From Luteibacter mycovicinus (GTDB taxonomy: Bacteria; Pseudomonadota; Gammaproteobacteria; Xanthomonadales; Rhodanobacteraceae): DNA of 64,000 nt. The notes beneath the pieces are model-generated. The model was not told the origin of the DNA. It saw only the letters and a program-made list of their open reading frames with translations, and did not search any database. The stretch covers positions 4,396,001-4,460,000 of the forward strand of contig NZ_JQNL01000001.1 of the NCBI RefSeq assembly GCF_000745235.1, written 5' to 3'. Within the stretch, counting starts at the first letter, position 1; each line of letters begins with the position of its first letter. Positions 26,520 through 35,250 of this stretch are shown in pieces. Both the position numbers and the translations under genes were made by a program.

Positions 26520-28063
26520 CCCGCCGCCTCGACGTCCTGCGCAGCGTGGGCATCGTCACGGTGTCCACGTACATCGAGTACGCGCTCGGGCTGCTGATGA
26601 GTGTGTGGATCGCTCGCGCGCTGGGTCCGGGCGACTTCGGCCGCTATGCGTTCACCGTGTGGCTGTGTGGCTGGCTGATCGTCTGCTCCAACCATGCGCT
26701 GACCACGTCATCGACCAAGTTCATCGCCGAGGCGGATGGCATGGGCGACCTCGGGCTCGCGTCCAGTCTCGCGGCGCGCTTTTCACGAATCCAGACGTGG
26801 AGTTCGGCGAGCGTCATCGGTCTGTTCCTCGTGATCGGCTGGTTGTTCCGGCCCGCCGAGTGGGATGCGTCCCTTCTACCGATCATGGCGCTGGTCGTCG
26901 TGGCCGTGGTCGCCAAGGCCAACTACGCGGTGCTGGTGGCCATCGGCAAAGGACAGGAGCGCTTCGAGCCCGAAGCGGTGGCGACGGTGACCGGCGGCAT
27001 CCTGGGGATGTTGCTCGTGCTTGCGGCCATGCTCATGCATGCCGACCTGGTCTCGTTTGTCGCGCTGTTCGCGGTGGCGTGCCTGATCCTCAACCTGGTT
27101 AACCGGCTGGTCTACCGCCGTTATTGCCGGGATTTCGCTTCCGGACCGATTCCTCCCACGCTCAATGCGCGGGTGAACCGCCACCTGAAACTCACGGCCG
27201 TGCTGGTGTTGATGGGCTCGTTTCGTGTGGGAACGATCGAGATCTTTCTGCTCAACACGTTCTCGGGATCGGTCGCGGTGGGTTACTTCGCGATTGCGGG
27301 CACGCTGACGCGCGGCGCGGTGCAGTTGTTCTCGGTCGGGCTCACGTCGACGCTGCTTCCCTACATGGCCAAGTCGTACGGGGAGAGCGGCAGTGCGCGC
27401 GCGGCGCGTTTTCTTGCCGAGGCGACGCGATTCTACTGGGCGGTGGGCATCGCCATCGCCGGGCTCGGCCTGGTCACGACGCCCGAGATCGTGCGCCTCA
27501 TGTACGGCACGCGCTACCTCGATGCGATTCCCGCGATCGAGGCCACGCTGGTGTTGGGTGGCCTGCTGTTGATCGGCAATGGTATCGCGGCCTTTCAGAC
27601 CGTGGTGGACCGGCAGGACGACCGTGTACGCATCGCCACTGTCGCGCTCGTCGCCAACGCGGTTCTCGGTCTGGCGCTGATTCCTGTTCTCGGGCTATCC
27701 GGCGCAGTCGTGACTTACGCGGGGACACGTGTCGTCGAGATGGTGCTTGCGGTGCACTACCTGCGCAAGGCGACCAGCGGCGCGCTGCCGGTGGCGGCGA
27801 TGGCTCGTCTGTTCGCCGTGGGCAGCGTGGCGACGCTGGCGGCATGGGCGACCACCGCCGCCATACCGTCACGGGTCGGCTTCCTCGGCGGCTGCGCCGT
27901 GTTCGTTGTGCTTTACGTGCCGGGTAGCGTCCTGGTTCGTTACTGGACCGGAGACGACGTGCAGCTGATGGCCGGCATCGGCCGACGCCTCGGCCGGCCG
28001 GGTCGCTGGTTGATCCGTGCCCTCGAATTCATCCCGCCGGCAGTGTCCAAGGCCAGCCCATGA
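26516..28063 (+). CDS. Polysaccharide flippase (Wzx, oligosaccharide flippase family)
   Basis: A 515-residue membrane protein with about 12-14 hydrophobic segments and the MATE/MVF-superfamily pattern, starting SVGIVTVSTYIEYALGLLMS and VWIARALGPGDFGRYAF. It flips undecaprenyl-linked repeat units across the inner membrane. It overlaps both neighbours by ATGA. The polymerase that should partner it is encoded on the other strand at 41904-43166. Confidence 0.88.
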   Translation: MTRRLDVLRSVGIVTVSTYIEYALGLLMSVWIARALGPGDFGRYAFTVWLCGWLIVCSNHALTTSSTKFIAEADGMGDLGLASSLAARFSRIQTWSSASVIGLFLVIGWLFRPAEWDASLLPIMALVVVAVVAKANYAVLVAIGKGQERFEPEAVATVTGGILGMLLVLAAMLMHADLVSFVALFAVACLILNLVNRLVYRRYCRDFASGPIPPTLNARVNRHLKLTAVLVLMGSFRVGTIEIFLLNTFSGSVAVGYFAIAGTLTRGAVQLFSVGLTSTLLPYMAKSYGESGSARAARFLAEATRFYWAVGIAIAGLGLVTTPEIVRLMYGTRYLDAIPAIEATLVLGGLLLIGNGIAAFQTVVDRQDDRVRIATVALVANAVLGLALIPVLGLSGAVVTYAGTRVVEMVLAVHYLRKATSGALPVAAMARLFAVGSVATLAAWATTAAIPSRVGFLGGCAVFVVLYVPGSVLVRYWTGDDVQLMAGIGRRLGRPGRWLIRALEFIPPAVSKASP

Positions 28064-29190
28064 GTTACGTCTGTTGCATCGTACGTTCCCTCGAAACCTT
28101 GCGCGGCTACCGCGACGAACTGGCCCGCGTCGCTGAACTGCCCGGCGCGGCCAGCGGTATCGTGCAGCATCCGGACTGGATCGCATATGAGGTCGAGAGT
28201 CGCCGGGATGGCACCGTGCCGCATGTGATCGTGGTGCGCGATGCCGGGGGGAGGGTGGTCGGCTACGCACCGTTGCTTGCGATCGAACACACGGCGCGGC
28301 TGGATCTCGCGGGGCGGCGTGTGCGCCTCTATCGCGGGGCCGCGTTACGATTGCTTGGGTCTGGCGTCGTGGCCGGGGAGGCCGAGCGCGGCGTCGTCAG
28401 CGTCGCCGTGTCGCGCCAGCTGGCGGGCGACAGCAGCGTGCGGGTGGTGCGCGTGCAGGAGGCGGACCTGCCTAATCCGTTCGCGGAGTCGCTAACTCGC
28501 GGGGGGTTTCGTACGGTGGCTGCGCATCTGCTGGATCAGCTGCACTGGTCGATCGATCCGCAGGTTTCGTCGGAAGCGTGGCTCTCGGCGATGGACAAGA
28601 AGAAGCGCACGGATCTGACCCAGCGTGTGGGCCGCGCCTATCGGAAGCTCGGCTGCGACGCGGCCTTGCGCACGTTCGACCGGCCCGAGGACATGCCCGA
28701 ATACTGCCGCCTGATGAACGAGGTGTACGCGAAGACCTGGCACCATGACGACCTGCCGATGGACTGGGAGGCGCCTGAGCGGGTCGCGTTGTTCGAAAGG
28801 CTTACCGCCGCCGGGCAATTGATCGGTCATGTCGTGCTACGCGACGGCAGACCGCTGGCCTACGTCCACGGTTATCGCCTCGGGGGAACCTACCTCGTTG
28901 ACGACCTCGGCTATGACGAAGAGGTGGCGAAGGTCGGCATCGGGTCGGTGGCCGTGTTTCAGGCCGTGCGGGCGCTGCTCGATCGTTTCCCCGGCGAGCG
29001 GATCAGCTTCGGCTACGGAGATAACCAATACAAGCGACTGCTGGCGACGCGCGCGGAGGCTTGCGGCTCGTTGTACGTCGTGCGCGCGACCCGTGCGACG
29101 GCGGGCTTCCGGATGTATGCGCCGGTGCGATGGATTTACCGGGGACTGCATCGCGTTCGCTCGGATCTGCGGGCACGCCGCAAGGGCTGA
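28060..29190 (+). CDS. FemAB/GNAT-like acyltransferase (exopolysaccharide-associated)
   Basis: A 376-residue protein with two GNAT-like halves typical of the FemAB/BioF2-like/CelD group; the second half has KKKRTDLTQRVGRAYRKLG and YGDNQYKRLLATRAE. Similar FemAB-type proteins occur in exosortase-A EPS clusters. FemAB proteins transfer aminoacyl groups and CelD-like proteins act as acetyltransferases, so an amino-acid or acyl decoration of the polymer is plausible. It is the last gene of the + strand operon and is followed by paired hairpins. Confidence 0.72.
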   Translation: MSYVCCIVRSLETLRGYRDELARVAELPGAASGIVQHPDWIAYEVESRRDGTVPHVIVVRDAGGRVVGYAPLLAIEHTARLDLAGRRVRLYRGAALRLLGSGVVAGEAERGVVSVAVSRQLAGDSSVRVVRVQEADLPNPFAESLTRGGFRTVAAHLLDQLHWSIDPQVSSEAWLSAMDKKKRTDLTQRVGRAYRKLGCDAALRTFDRPEDMPEYCRLMNEVYAKTWHHDDLPMDWEAPERVALFERLTAAGQLIGHVVLRDGRPLAYVHGYRLGGTYLVDDLGYDEEVAKVGIGSVAVFQAVRALLDRFPGERISFGYGDNQYKRLLATRAEACGSLYVVRATRATAGFRMYAPVRWIYRGLHRVRSDLRARRKG

Positions 29191-29197
29191 GCCGGGA

Positions 29198-29247
29198 CGG
29201 CCCTCGAGACGAGGGCCGGTGACGACTGCGGTGGGCTTCCACCGCAG
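29198..29247. terminator. Two tandem hairpins between convergent operons
   Basis: The first hairpin pairs CGGCCCTC (29198-29205) with GAGGGCCG (29211-29218) around a 5-nt loop. The second is a perfect 9-bp stem, CTGCGGTGG (29226-29234) with CCACCGCAG (29239-29247), around GCTT. They lie between the end of the EPS operon and the end of czcA, so they could stop transcription from both sides. Neither has a clear T tract. Confidence 0.55.
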
Positions 29248-29256
29248 CCGGACTGT

Positions 29257-32200
29257 CTAGCGGCGTCGGGCCCTCGCCTCCATCCATTCGTACACTACCG
29301 GCAACAGCACCAAGGTCAGGAGCGTCGAGGTGATCAGCCCGCCGGCAACGACGGTGGCCAGCGGTCGCTGCGTCTCAGCGCCGACGCCGCTGGACAGCAA
29401 CATCGGTAGCAACCCGAGGATCGCCACCGTGGCAGTCATCAGCACGGGGCGCAGACGCAGCGCGCTCCCGCGCAATACTGCCTGGCGGAGGTCACCCCCT
29501 TCGTCACGCTGCCGGTCCAGAAAGCTGACCAGCACGATGCCGTTGAGCATGGCCACGCCGAACACCGCGATGAAGCCGACCGCGGAAGGTACGGAGAGAT
29601 ATTGCCCGGTGATGAACAAGCCGATGACGCCGCCGATGACTGCGAACGGCACGTTGGCAAGAATCAGCGCCGCATGCCGGAATGAGCTGAACGCGGTATA
29701 GAGCAACACGAAGATGCAGAAGATCGTCAGCGGCACGATCAGTGCCAGACGCTTCATGGCCCGTTGCTGATTTTCGAACGCGCCGCCCCACTCGGTGTAA
29801 TAGCCTGTCGGCAGGGTGAGTTCCGAGACCAGCCGTGCCTCCGCCTCACGCACGAACCCGTCGATATCCCGGCCGCGTACATCCAGTCCGATGACGGCGA
29901 AGCGTTGCAGCGCCTCGCGGCGGATGAAGGAATACCCCTCGGCCTGGGTGACGCGGGCGACCTGGGACAACTGCACCAGCGCACCGGTCGGCGTGCGTAG
30001 CGGAATGCGCCCGATCGTTCCCGGCGAGGCCTTGCTGGCGTCGTCCAGTCGCACCGCGATGTCGAAACGGCGTACACCGTCGATAAGGCTGCTGACGGGT
30101 TCGCCACCGATACCGTTGCGAACCACGGTGAGTACATCGTCGGCATTGAGCCCGTAGCGAGCCAGGGCGGTGCGGTCGACCTCGATGCGCAGCTGCGGTT
30201 TGCCGAGGTTGGCTTCGAGCGCCAGATCGGCTGCACCGGGTACCGTCGCCAGCACGTCACGCGCCCGGGCGCTGAGCCGGTCGAGTGTGGCCAGATCGTC
30301 ACCGTAGATCTTCAGCGCGAGGGTGGCGCGGACGCCGGAAATCAGCTCTTCGATGCGCATCTGGATGGGCTGGGTGTAGCTGACGACCGCGGTAGGCAGG
30401 GCCTCGGTCAGTTCCTGCTGCATCGCCGCCTCGATGGACTCGAGAGTCTGGCCATCGCGCCATGCCGACGCGGGCTTCAGCGGGGTGTAGACCTCCATGT
30501 AGTTCACGTCCGCGGTTTCACCTTTCTCGGCGCGTCCGATCATGGCCAGCGTCGTTTCGACCTCGGGTACGTTGGCCTTGATCCGCTCGGCGACCTGACG
30601 CGAAAGGTCGATCGACTCCGCGAGAGAGGCCGAAGGGATCGACGTGATCCGCCACATGATGGCGCCCTCGCGCAGGTTGGGCATGAACTCCTTGCCGAGG
30701 AAGGGGATAAGGGCGAATGTGCCCAGAAGCACGACCACGGCGCCGCCGAGGACGATGCGCCGGTGGTCGAGCGACCAGTGCAGCAGATGCTCGTAGTGGC
30801 TCTTGAGCCAGCCGACTAGCCTCGTATCCCGCTCCGGTCCCGGCTTCAGAAGCAGAGCGGCGAGGACGGGGACCAGCGTCAGGGCGAGCACCAGCGAGCC
30901 CGCCATGGCGAAGCCGATGTTGAACGCCATCGGACGAAACATTTTTCCTTCCAGGCCCTGCAGCCCGAACAGCGGAAGAAAAACCACGATGATGATGAGG
31001 ATCGCGAAGGCGACCGGTGTCGCCACTTCGCGAGCGGCCTGCAGCACGGCGGCGCCCCGGTCCACCGCGTCGCCCTGCGCGGCATGCTCGCCCATGATGC
31101 GGTGAGCGTTCTCCACCATGACCACCGCGCCGTCCACCATCATGCCGATACCGATGGCCAGCCCCGCGAGCGACATGAGGTTGGCGGACAATCCCCACCG
31201 TTCCATGCCGATGAACGCGATCAGCATCGCCAGGGGCAGGGTCGCGACGACGATCAGGGCGCTTCGCAGCTCGCCCAGAAAGAGAAACAGCACGACGGCG
31301 ACCAGCAGGGCGCCTTCCAGCAAGGCGCGCGATGCCGTACCGACCGCCGCGTCCACGAGATCCGTGCGCTCGTAGACCGGTTTGACGACGGTGCCGGGAG
31401 GCAGCGCGCGACGCATCGTATCGAGCTTCGCCTTGACGGCGTCGACCACGCTCTTCGCGTTTTCGTCGATGCGCGCCAGTGCCTGGCCCAGGACGACCTC
31501 CTTGCCATCGCGCGTGACCGCGCCGGTCCGGGGTGCGCCTGCCTCCACGACGGACGCCACGTCACGGATGTACACCGGTGTGCCATCGTCGCTCTTCAGC
31601 ACGATGGAGCCGATGTCCTCCGCGTTGCGCAGCAAACCGACGCCTCGCACGAGGTATTGCTCCCGGCCGATGTCGATCGCGTTGCCGCCGACCTGTGCAT
31701 TGTTCGATTCGACGGCCTGCATCACGTCCCTGAGTGCGAGTCGGTGCGCGACCAGGCGCATCGGATCGACGCGGACCTGAAACTGTCGCTCCTGCCCACC
31801 CCACGATGTCACGTCGTCGACACCGGGTGCCGTGCGCAGCACCAGGCGGACGGTCCAGTCCTGCAACGCACGGAGGTCCATGTCGGATGCGCTGCCGTCG
31901 TCGGTCTCGACGGTGTACCAGAAGACCTGTCCCAGGCCCGAGGTATTCGGACCCATCTCGGGCTTGCCATAGCCCTCGGGTAAACGTGCGGCGACCTGTT
32001 GCAGCCGTTCGTTCACGAGCTGGCGGGCGAAGTAGATGTCGGTGTCGTCATCGAAGTAGACGGCGACGTACGACAGCCCGAACAGACTCACCGAACGGAT
32101 GGTTTCCACGCGGGGCAATCCGGCGAGGGCCGCTTCCACGGGGGTGGTCAGCAGGCGCTCCACGTCCTCGGCGGCGAGTCCGGAGGCCTCGGTGTAGACG

Positions 32201-32343
32201 TTGACCTGCACCGGCGTGACATCGGGGAAGGCATCGATGGGGAGCCGCTTCAGCGAGGCGACGCCAAGGGCGGCGATCGTCAGAACGCCCAGGATCACCA
32301 GAAGTTTGTAACGGAGGGAGAGTTCGACGAGACGGACGAGCAT
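29257..32343 (-). CDS. czcA: Heavy-metal efflux RND permease
   Basis: A 1028-residue RND transporter of the heavy-metal (HME) type. The N-terminus MLVRLVELSLRYKLLVILGV and PIDAFPDVTPVQVNVYTEA are typical of CzcA/CusA, and the fourth transmembrane helix contains GLAIGIGMMVDGAVVMVENA, carrying the proton-relay Asp. It pumps divalent or monovalent metal ions out of the periplasm with CzcB and CzcC; the metal is not predictable here. The start overlaps the czcB stop (ATGA at 32343). Confidence 0.92.
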   Translation of the reverse strand: MLVRLVELSLRYKLLVILGVLTIAALGVASLKRLPIDAFPDVTPVQVNVYTEASGLAAEDVERLLTTPVEAALAGLPRVETIRSVSLFGLSYVAVYFDDDTDIYFARQLVNERLQQVAARLPEGYGKPEMGPNTSGLGQVFWYTVETDDGSASDMDLRALQDWTVRLVLRTAPGVDDVTSWGGQERQFQVRVDPMRLVAHRLALRDVMQAVESNNAQVGGNAIDIGREQYLVRGVGLLRNAEDIGSIVLKSDDGTPVYIRDVASVVEAGAPRTGAVTRDGKEVVLGQALARIDENAKSVVDAVKAKLDTMRRALPPGTVVKPVYERTDLVDAAVGTASRALLEGALLVAVVLFLFLGELRSALIVVATLPLAMLIAFIGMERWGLSANLMSLAGLAIGIGMMVDGAVVMVENAHRIMGEHAAQGDAVDRGAAVLQAAREVATPVAFAILIIIVVFLPLFGLQGLEGKMFRPMAFNIGFAMAGSLVLALTLVPVLAALLLKPGPERDTRLVGWLKSHYEHLLHWSLDHRRIVLGGAVVVLLGTFALIPFLGKEFMPNLREGAIMWRITSIPSASLAESIDLSRQVAERIKANVPEVETTLAMIGRAEKGETADVNYMEVYTPLKPASAWRDGQTLESIEAAMQQELTEALPTAVVSYTQPIQMRIEELISGVRATLALKIYGDDLATLDRLSARARDVLATVPGAADLALEANLGKPQLRIEVDRTALARYGLNADDVLTVVRNGIGGEPVSSLIDGVRRFDIAVRLDDASKASPGTIGRIPLRTPTGALVQLSQVARVTQAEGYSFIRREALQRFAVIGLDVRGRDIDGFVREAEARLVSELTLPTGYYTEWGGAFENQQRAMKRLALIVPLTIFCIFVLLYTAFSSFRHAALILANVPFAVIGGVIGLFITGQYLSVPSAVGFIAVFGVAMLNGIVLVSFLDRQRDEGGDLRQAVLRGSALRLRPVLMTATVAILGLLPMLLSSGVGAETQRPLATVVAGGLITSTLLTLVLLPVVYEWMEARARRR

Positions 32344-33431
32344 CAGTCGTTTCCCAGTTGTGAGCGCAGCAGGCGTGCTTTCAGGGCGAAGGCGCCTTTG
32401 CTGACGTAAGCGGCTCCCGCGGTCAGGCCACGGCGCACGACGGTCCAGCCGTCGCGTGTTTCGCCGACGTCCACCGCCATGGGCTCGAACGTTCCGGCCT
32501 CCTTGCCGCGCACGAACACCGTCGGTTCGTTTTTCAGCAACACCACGGCTTCCGCGGGCACGGCGAGAACGCTGGCGGTCGCCGAAGTGGCGATACGCGT
32601 TTCCACGAGTTCCCCCGGGTGGAGCAGGTCGTCCCGGTTGTCGACACGAAGGCGCACGCTGGTGGTGCGTGTGGCCTCGTCGGTCCGATGCGCGCGCTGG
32701 ATGACGCTGCCGGGCCGTTCCGTTCCGTGCGCGACGATGGTTGCGGCGGCGCCGGGCCGTATCGCATCCGCGGCCGCGGGCGGGAGACGCGCCTCGACCC
32801 AGACGCTGTCCTCGGTGACCAGCGTGAACAGCGGTTTCCCCGCTTCGATGCGCTCGCCCACGAGGAAGTCGTCGGTCGTAATACGTCCCGCCTTCGGTGC
32901 GATGAGCTCGAACTGGCCGTCCGCGGCCGCCGAGCCCCGCGCGACGATGCGGGCGATCTGTCCGTCGGTCAGTCCGTAGGCACGTAATGCGGCGCGAGCC
33001 TGGTCCCGGGCGATCTTCGCTTCGCCGTAGCGACGTCCGGAGACGGCCTGGGGACCCAGTGCCGAAACGCGTGCCCAGTCCTGGCTGGCGACGATGAGGC
33101 GGCCCTGGGTTTCCGCCACCTCGATGCTCGACAACACGACCAGCGGAGTACCGGCGGCGACGACGTCGCCGAGCTTCGCCTTTCGCTCGACGACCTGGAC
33201 GGCGACGCGTGGCGAGACGAGCAGGGTGGAATAGGCGTCGACCCTGACTTCGCCCGGTGCGGTGAGGGTGTCGGTCAACTGGCGGGAGCGAAGCGTGTCG
33301 ACGACGATGCCGGCATCGGCGATGGCGCGCGCGTCGAGTTTCAGCGGGTTTGCCGCTTCTTCGGCGCGTACGGGCACAAGGGACAGTGCCATTGCGAGCG
33401 CGAAAGCGATCTTCAGAAGGGGGCGATTCAT
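32343..33431 (-). CDS. czcB: Heavy-metal efflux RND periplasmic adaptor
   Basis: A 362-residue membrane-fusion protein with a signal peptide (MNRPLLKIAFALAMALSLVP). It shows the barrel-sandwich halves (VSPRVAVQVVERKAKLGDVV and PKAGRITTDDFLVGERI), an alpha-hairpin between them and a beta-barrel domain. It bridges CzcA and CzcC. It is shorter than CzcB forms that carry an N-terminal metal-binding extension. It overlaps czcC by ATGA (33428-33431). Confidence 0.88.
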   Translation of the reverse strand: MNRPLLKIAFALAMALSLVPVRAEEAANPLKLDARAIADAGIVVDTLRSRQLTDTLTAPGEVRVDAYSTLLVSPRVAVQVVERKAKLGDVVAAGTPLVVLSSIEVAETQGRLIVASQDWARVSALGPQAVSGRRYGEAKIARDQARAALRAYGLTDGQIARIVARGSAAADGQFELIAPKAGRITTDDFLVGERIEAGKPLFTLVTEDSVWVEARLPPAAADAIRPGAAATIVAHGTERPGSVIQRAHRTDEATRTTSVRLRVDNRDDLLHPGELVETRIATSATASVLAVPAEAVVLLKNEPTVFVRGKEAGTFEPMAVDVGETRDGWTVVRRGLTAGAAYVSKGAFALKARLLRSQLGND

Positions 33432-34699
33432 GGGGTGGCATCCGTTGCGGGGCCGTCGATCCACTCGGGAAGACGGCCGGCGGCGGCGAGGTAGTCGAAC
33501 CAGGCCTGCCAGGTCTGCGCTTCCAGCGTGAGCGTGGACAGCGCGGTATCGAGGTTCTGCTTGAGCTGGACGAGGTAGTCGGAGGTGTCGAGTTCACCGG
33601 CCTGCCAGAGGCGTTCGAGTAGCGCGGCGCGCTCGCCCAGGGCTCCCATTCGGGCTTTGCGCAGTGTTTCCGCGGTGCTTCGTAATGCGCGATAGGTCAT
33701 GGCGGTCTGACGTAGCGTCGCTTCCGCTTTCCATGCGGTCGCCTGTCGATCGGCGAGCGCGGCATCCGCTTCCGCCTGCGCCGCCATCACCTCGGCGCGG
33801 CCGGTGTTGCGCACCGGCAGCGGCATCGAGACGCTGATGCCGATGACCGGATCGCTCCGGCTACCGCTGCGGACCCGCCCGCCCGTGAGACTGATCGTGG
33901 GATCCGATAGCCGCGCGCGGCGGGCCACGGTGACGGCGGCATCGAGGCGTTGCTGCTCGGCACGGGCCCGCCGCAGTTCGAGGCGGTCGTCGAGGGCTTG
34001 TGCATCGATGCGATCGGGGCTGGCGGGCAGCGCCTCAGGTAGCGCAGGCCATCCGGTCGCCTGCCCGTCGTCTCGTTCGCCGCCGATAGCCGTCAGGGAG
34101 GCCAGCGCCGCCGCGAGTTGCCCCTCGATAGCGGCTTGTTCGATGCGCGCCTCGGCCAGTGCCTGCGCGGCCAGATCCCGCTCCGGTGCGCTGATGTCAC
34201 CGACACGCAGACGGTCCGCGGCGAGATGGTCGAAGCGTGTCATCGCCACGATGCGTTCCTCGCCAAGGCTGCGCTGCCGCCGTGCGAGTTCGGCCGAGGC
34301 CCACGCCTTGAGCCATTCGGCGGCGATATCGCGACGGCGCAGCGCGTAGGCGGCCTCGCTGACGCGTAAGGCGGCTTCGCTTTCGTCGACCCGGGCGTGT
34401 CGCTTATCGCTCAGATCGAGCGACAGGCTGGCCGATGCCGTGCGGCGATCTACGTCGGCGTTCTCGCCCTCGAGGGACAGCGTGGGGTTGTAGACGGGCT
34501 GCGCCGCGGCGCGGACACGGGCTTCGGCGGCGCGTCGCTGGGCGTCCGCCGCCTGGATGGCCGGGTTGTCGGCCCACAACGCGTGGATGCGGTCGCGCAC
34601 GGCGGGCGATGCGCGGTCGAGTGGCAGAGCGCTCGCGTGGCCTGCGGCGCACAGGCACACGCACGCGGCGCCGGAAAGCGCGATGCGTAGAGAAAACAT
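33428..34699 (-). CDS. czcC: Heavy-metal efflux outer-membrane factor (TolC family)
   Basis: A 423-residue TolC-family protein with a signal peptide ending GHASALPLD. Two repeats of long amphipathic helices are evident (ALWADNPAIQAADAQRRAAE; RLDAAVTVARRARLSDPTIS), typical of CzcC/CusC. It forms the outer-membrane duct of the efflux pump. GGAG lies about eight bases before the ATG. It is the first structural gene of czcCBA, 73 bp after a small secreted protein gene on the same strand. Confidence 0.88.
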   Translation of the reverse strand: MFSLRIALSGAACVCLCAAGHASALPLDRASPAVRDRIHALWADNPAIQAADAQRRAAEARVRAAAQPVYNPTLSLEGENADVDRRTASASLSLDLSDKRHARVDESEAALRVSEAAYALRRRDIAAEWLKAWASAELARRQRSLGEERIVAMTRFDHLAADRLRVGDISAPERDLAAQALAEARIEQAAIEGQLAAALASLTAIGGERDDGQATGWPALPEALPASPDRIDAQALDDRLELRRARAEQQRLDAAVTVARRARLSDPTISLTGGRVRSGSRSDPVIGISVSMPLPVRNTGRAEVMAAQAEADAALADRQATAWKAEATLRQTAMTYRALRSTAETLRKARMGALGERAALLERLWQAGELDTSDYLVQLKQNLDTALSTLTLEAQTWQAWFDYLAAAGRLPEWIDGPATDATP

Positions 34700-34772
34700 G
34701 GATGGATCTCCGGAAGAACGGACGCGAATCGACGCGACCGCTCAGGCGGTCGGCATCGCACGGTGGCGTTCG

Positions 34773-35141
34773 TCAGGCGATCGGGGGGCGGAGCGGGGAG
34801 CGCTCGTAGGTCGGCGTCACACCGGTACGGAGCGTCGCGGTGACGTGTACGTGCGGCACGCCGGCAAGCAGGGCGGGCATCGTCGAGGGTACGGCCACGT
34901 TATGGGCGCAGCTGCAGTGGCAGCCGCCGCCTTCGTTCAGAACGCAGGTATCGCCCGCTGCGGTGTCGCTGGTGGCGACGGCGATCGTGGCACCCGCCGT
35001 GTCGACGGACGCGGCCGTCGGTCCGTCGAGCAGGCAGAACGTCGCCATGGTCAGCTTGAACAGCAGCACGGCCAGCGCGAGCACCCACACGCCGCGATGG
35101 CGGCGAAGTCGGGTGAACAGGCGTGGCGTGGCGAGATGCAT
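34773..35141 (-). CDS. Small secreted or membrane-anchored Cys/His-rich protein upstream of czcCBA
   Basis: A 122-residue protein with one N-terminal hydrophobic helix (GVWVLALAVLLFKLTMATFC) and a short periplasmic part with the cluster CVLNEGGGCHCSCAHNVAVP, followed by PHVHVTATL. The Cys and His spacing suggests metal binding. Position upstream of czcC suggests it belongs to the efflux operon, perhaps as a metal-sensing or buffering protein similar in idea to CopL-type proteins of xanthomonads. No family was recognised with confidence. Confidence 0.62.
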   Translation of the reverse strand: MHLATPRLFTRLRRHRGVWVLALAVLLFKLTMATFCLLDGPTAASVDTAGATIAVATSDTAAGDTCVLNEGGGCHCSCAHNVAVPSTMPALLAGVPHVHVTATLRTGVTPTYERSPLRPPIA

Positions 35142-35226
35142 GGATTGCGATGCTACTGGACGGCGCGGCTGTTAGACAATTTCAGCCGTGGGGGCGGCCT
35201 GTCGGGGGTGGCGTTGCCGGCACGAT

Positions 35227-35250
35227 GGTCGCGCGCAGGCGCGCTCCTAC
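35227..35250 (-). repeat. REP-like palindrome supplying a stop codon
   Basis: On the minus strand: GTAGGAGC followed by GCGC-CTGC-GCGC and GACC. The TAG inside the opening GTAG is the stop codon of the gene at 35247-36431, so the element overlaps the end of the 23-kb biosynthetic operon. It lies in the roughly 105-bp gap between that operon and the small Cys/His-rich gene; nothing else is recognised in the gap. Confidence 0.65.

Noticed and set aside
17902..29190. Canonical xanthan gum operon (gumBCDEFGHIJKLM)
   Set aside because: Only gumB- and gumC-like genes match; the remaining order (kinase-like, barrel, hydrolase pair, galE, toroid protein) is different and gumD is absent.
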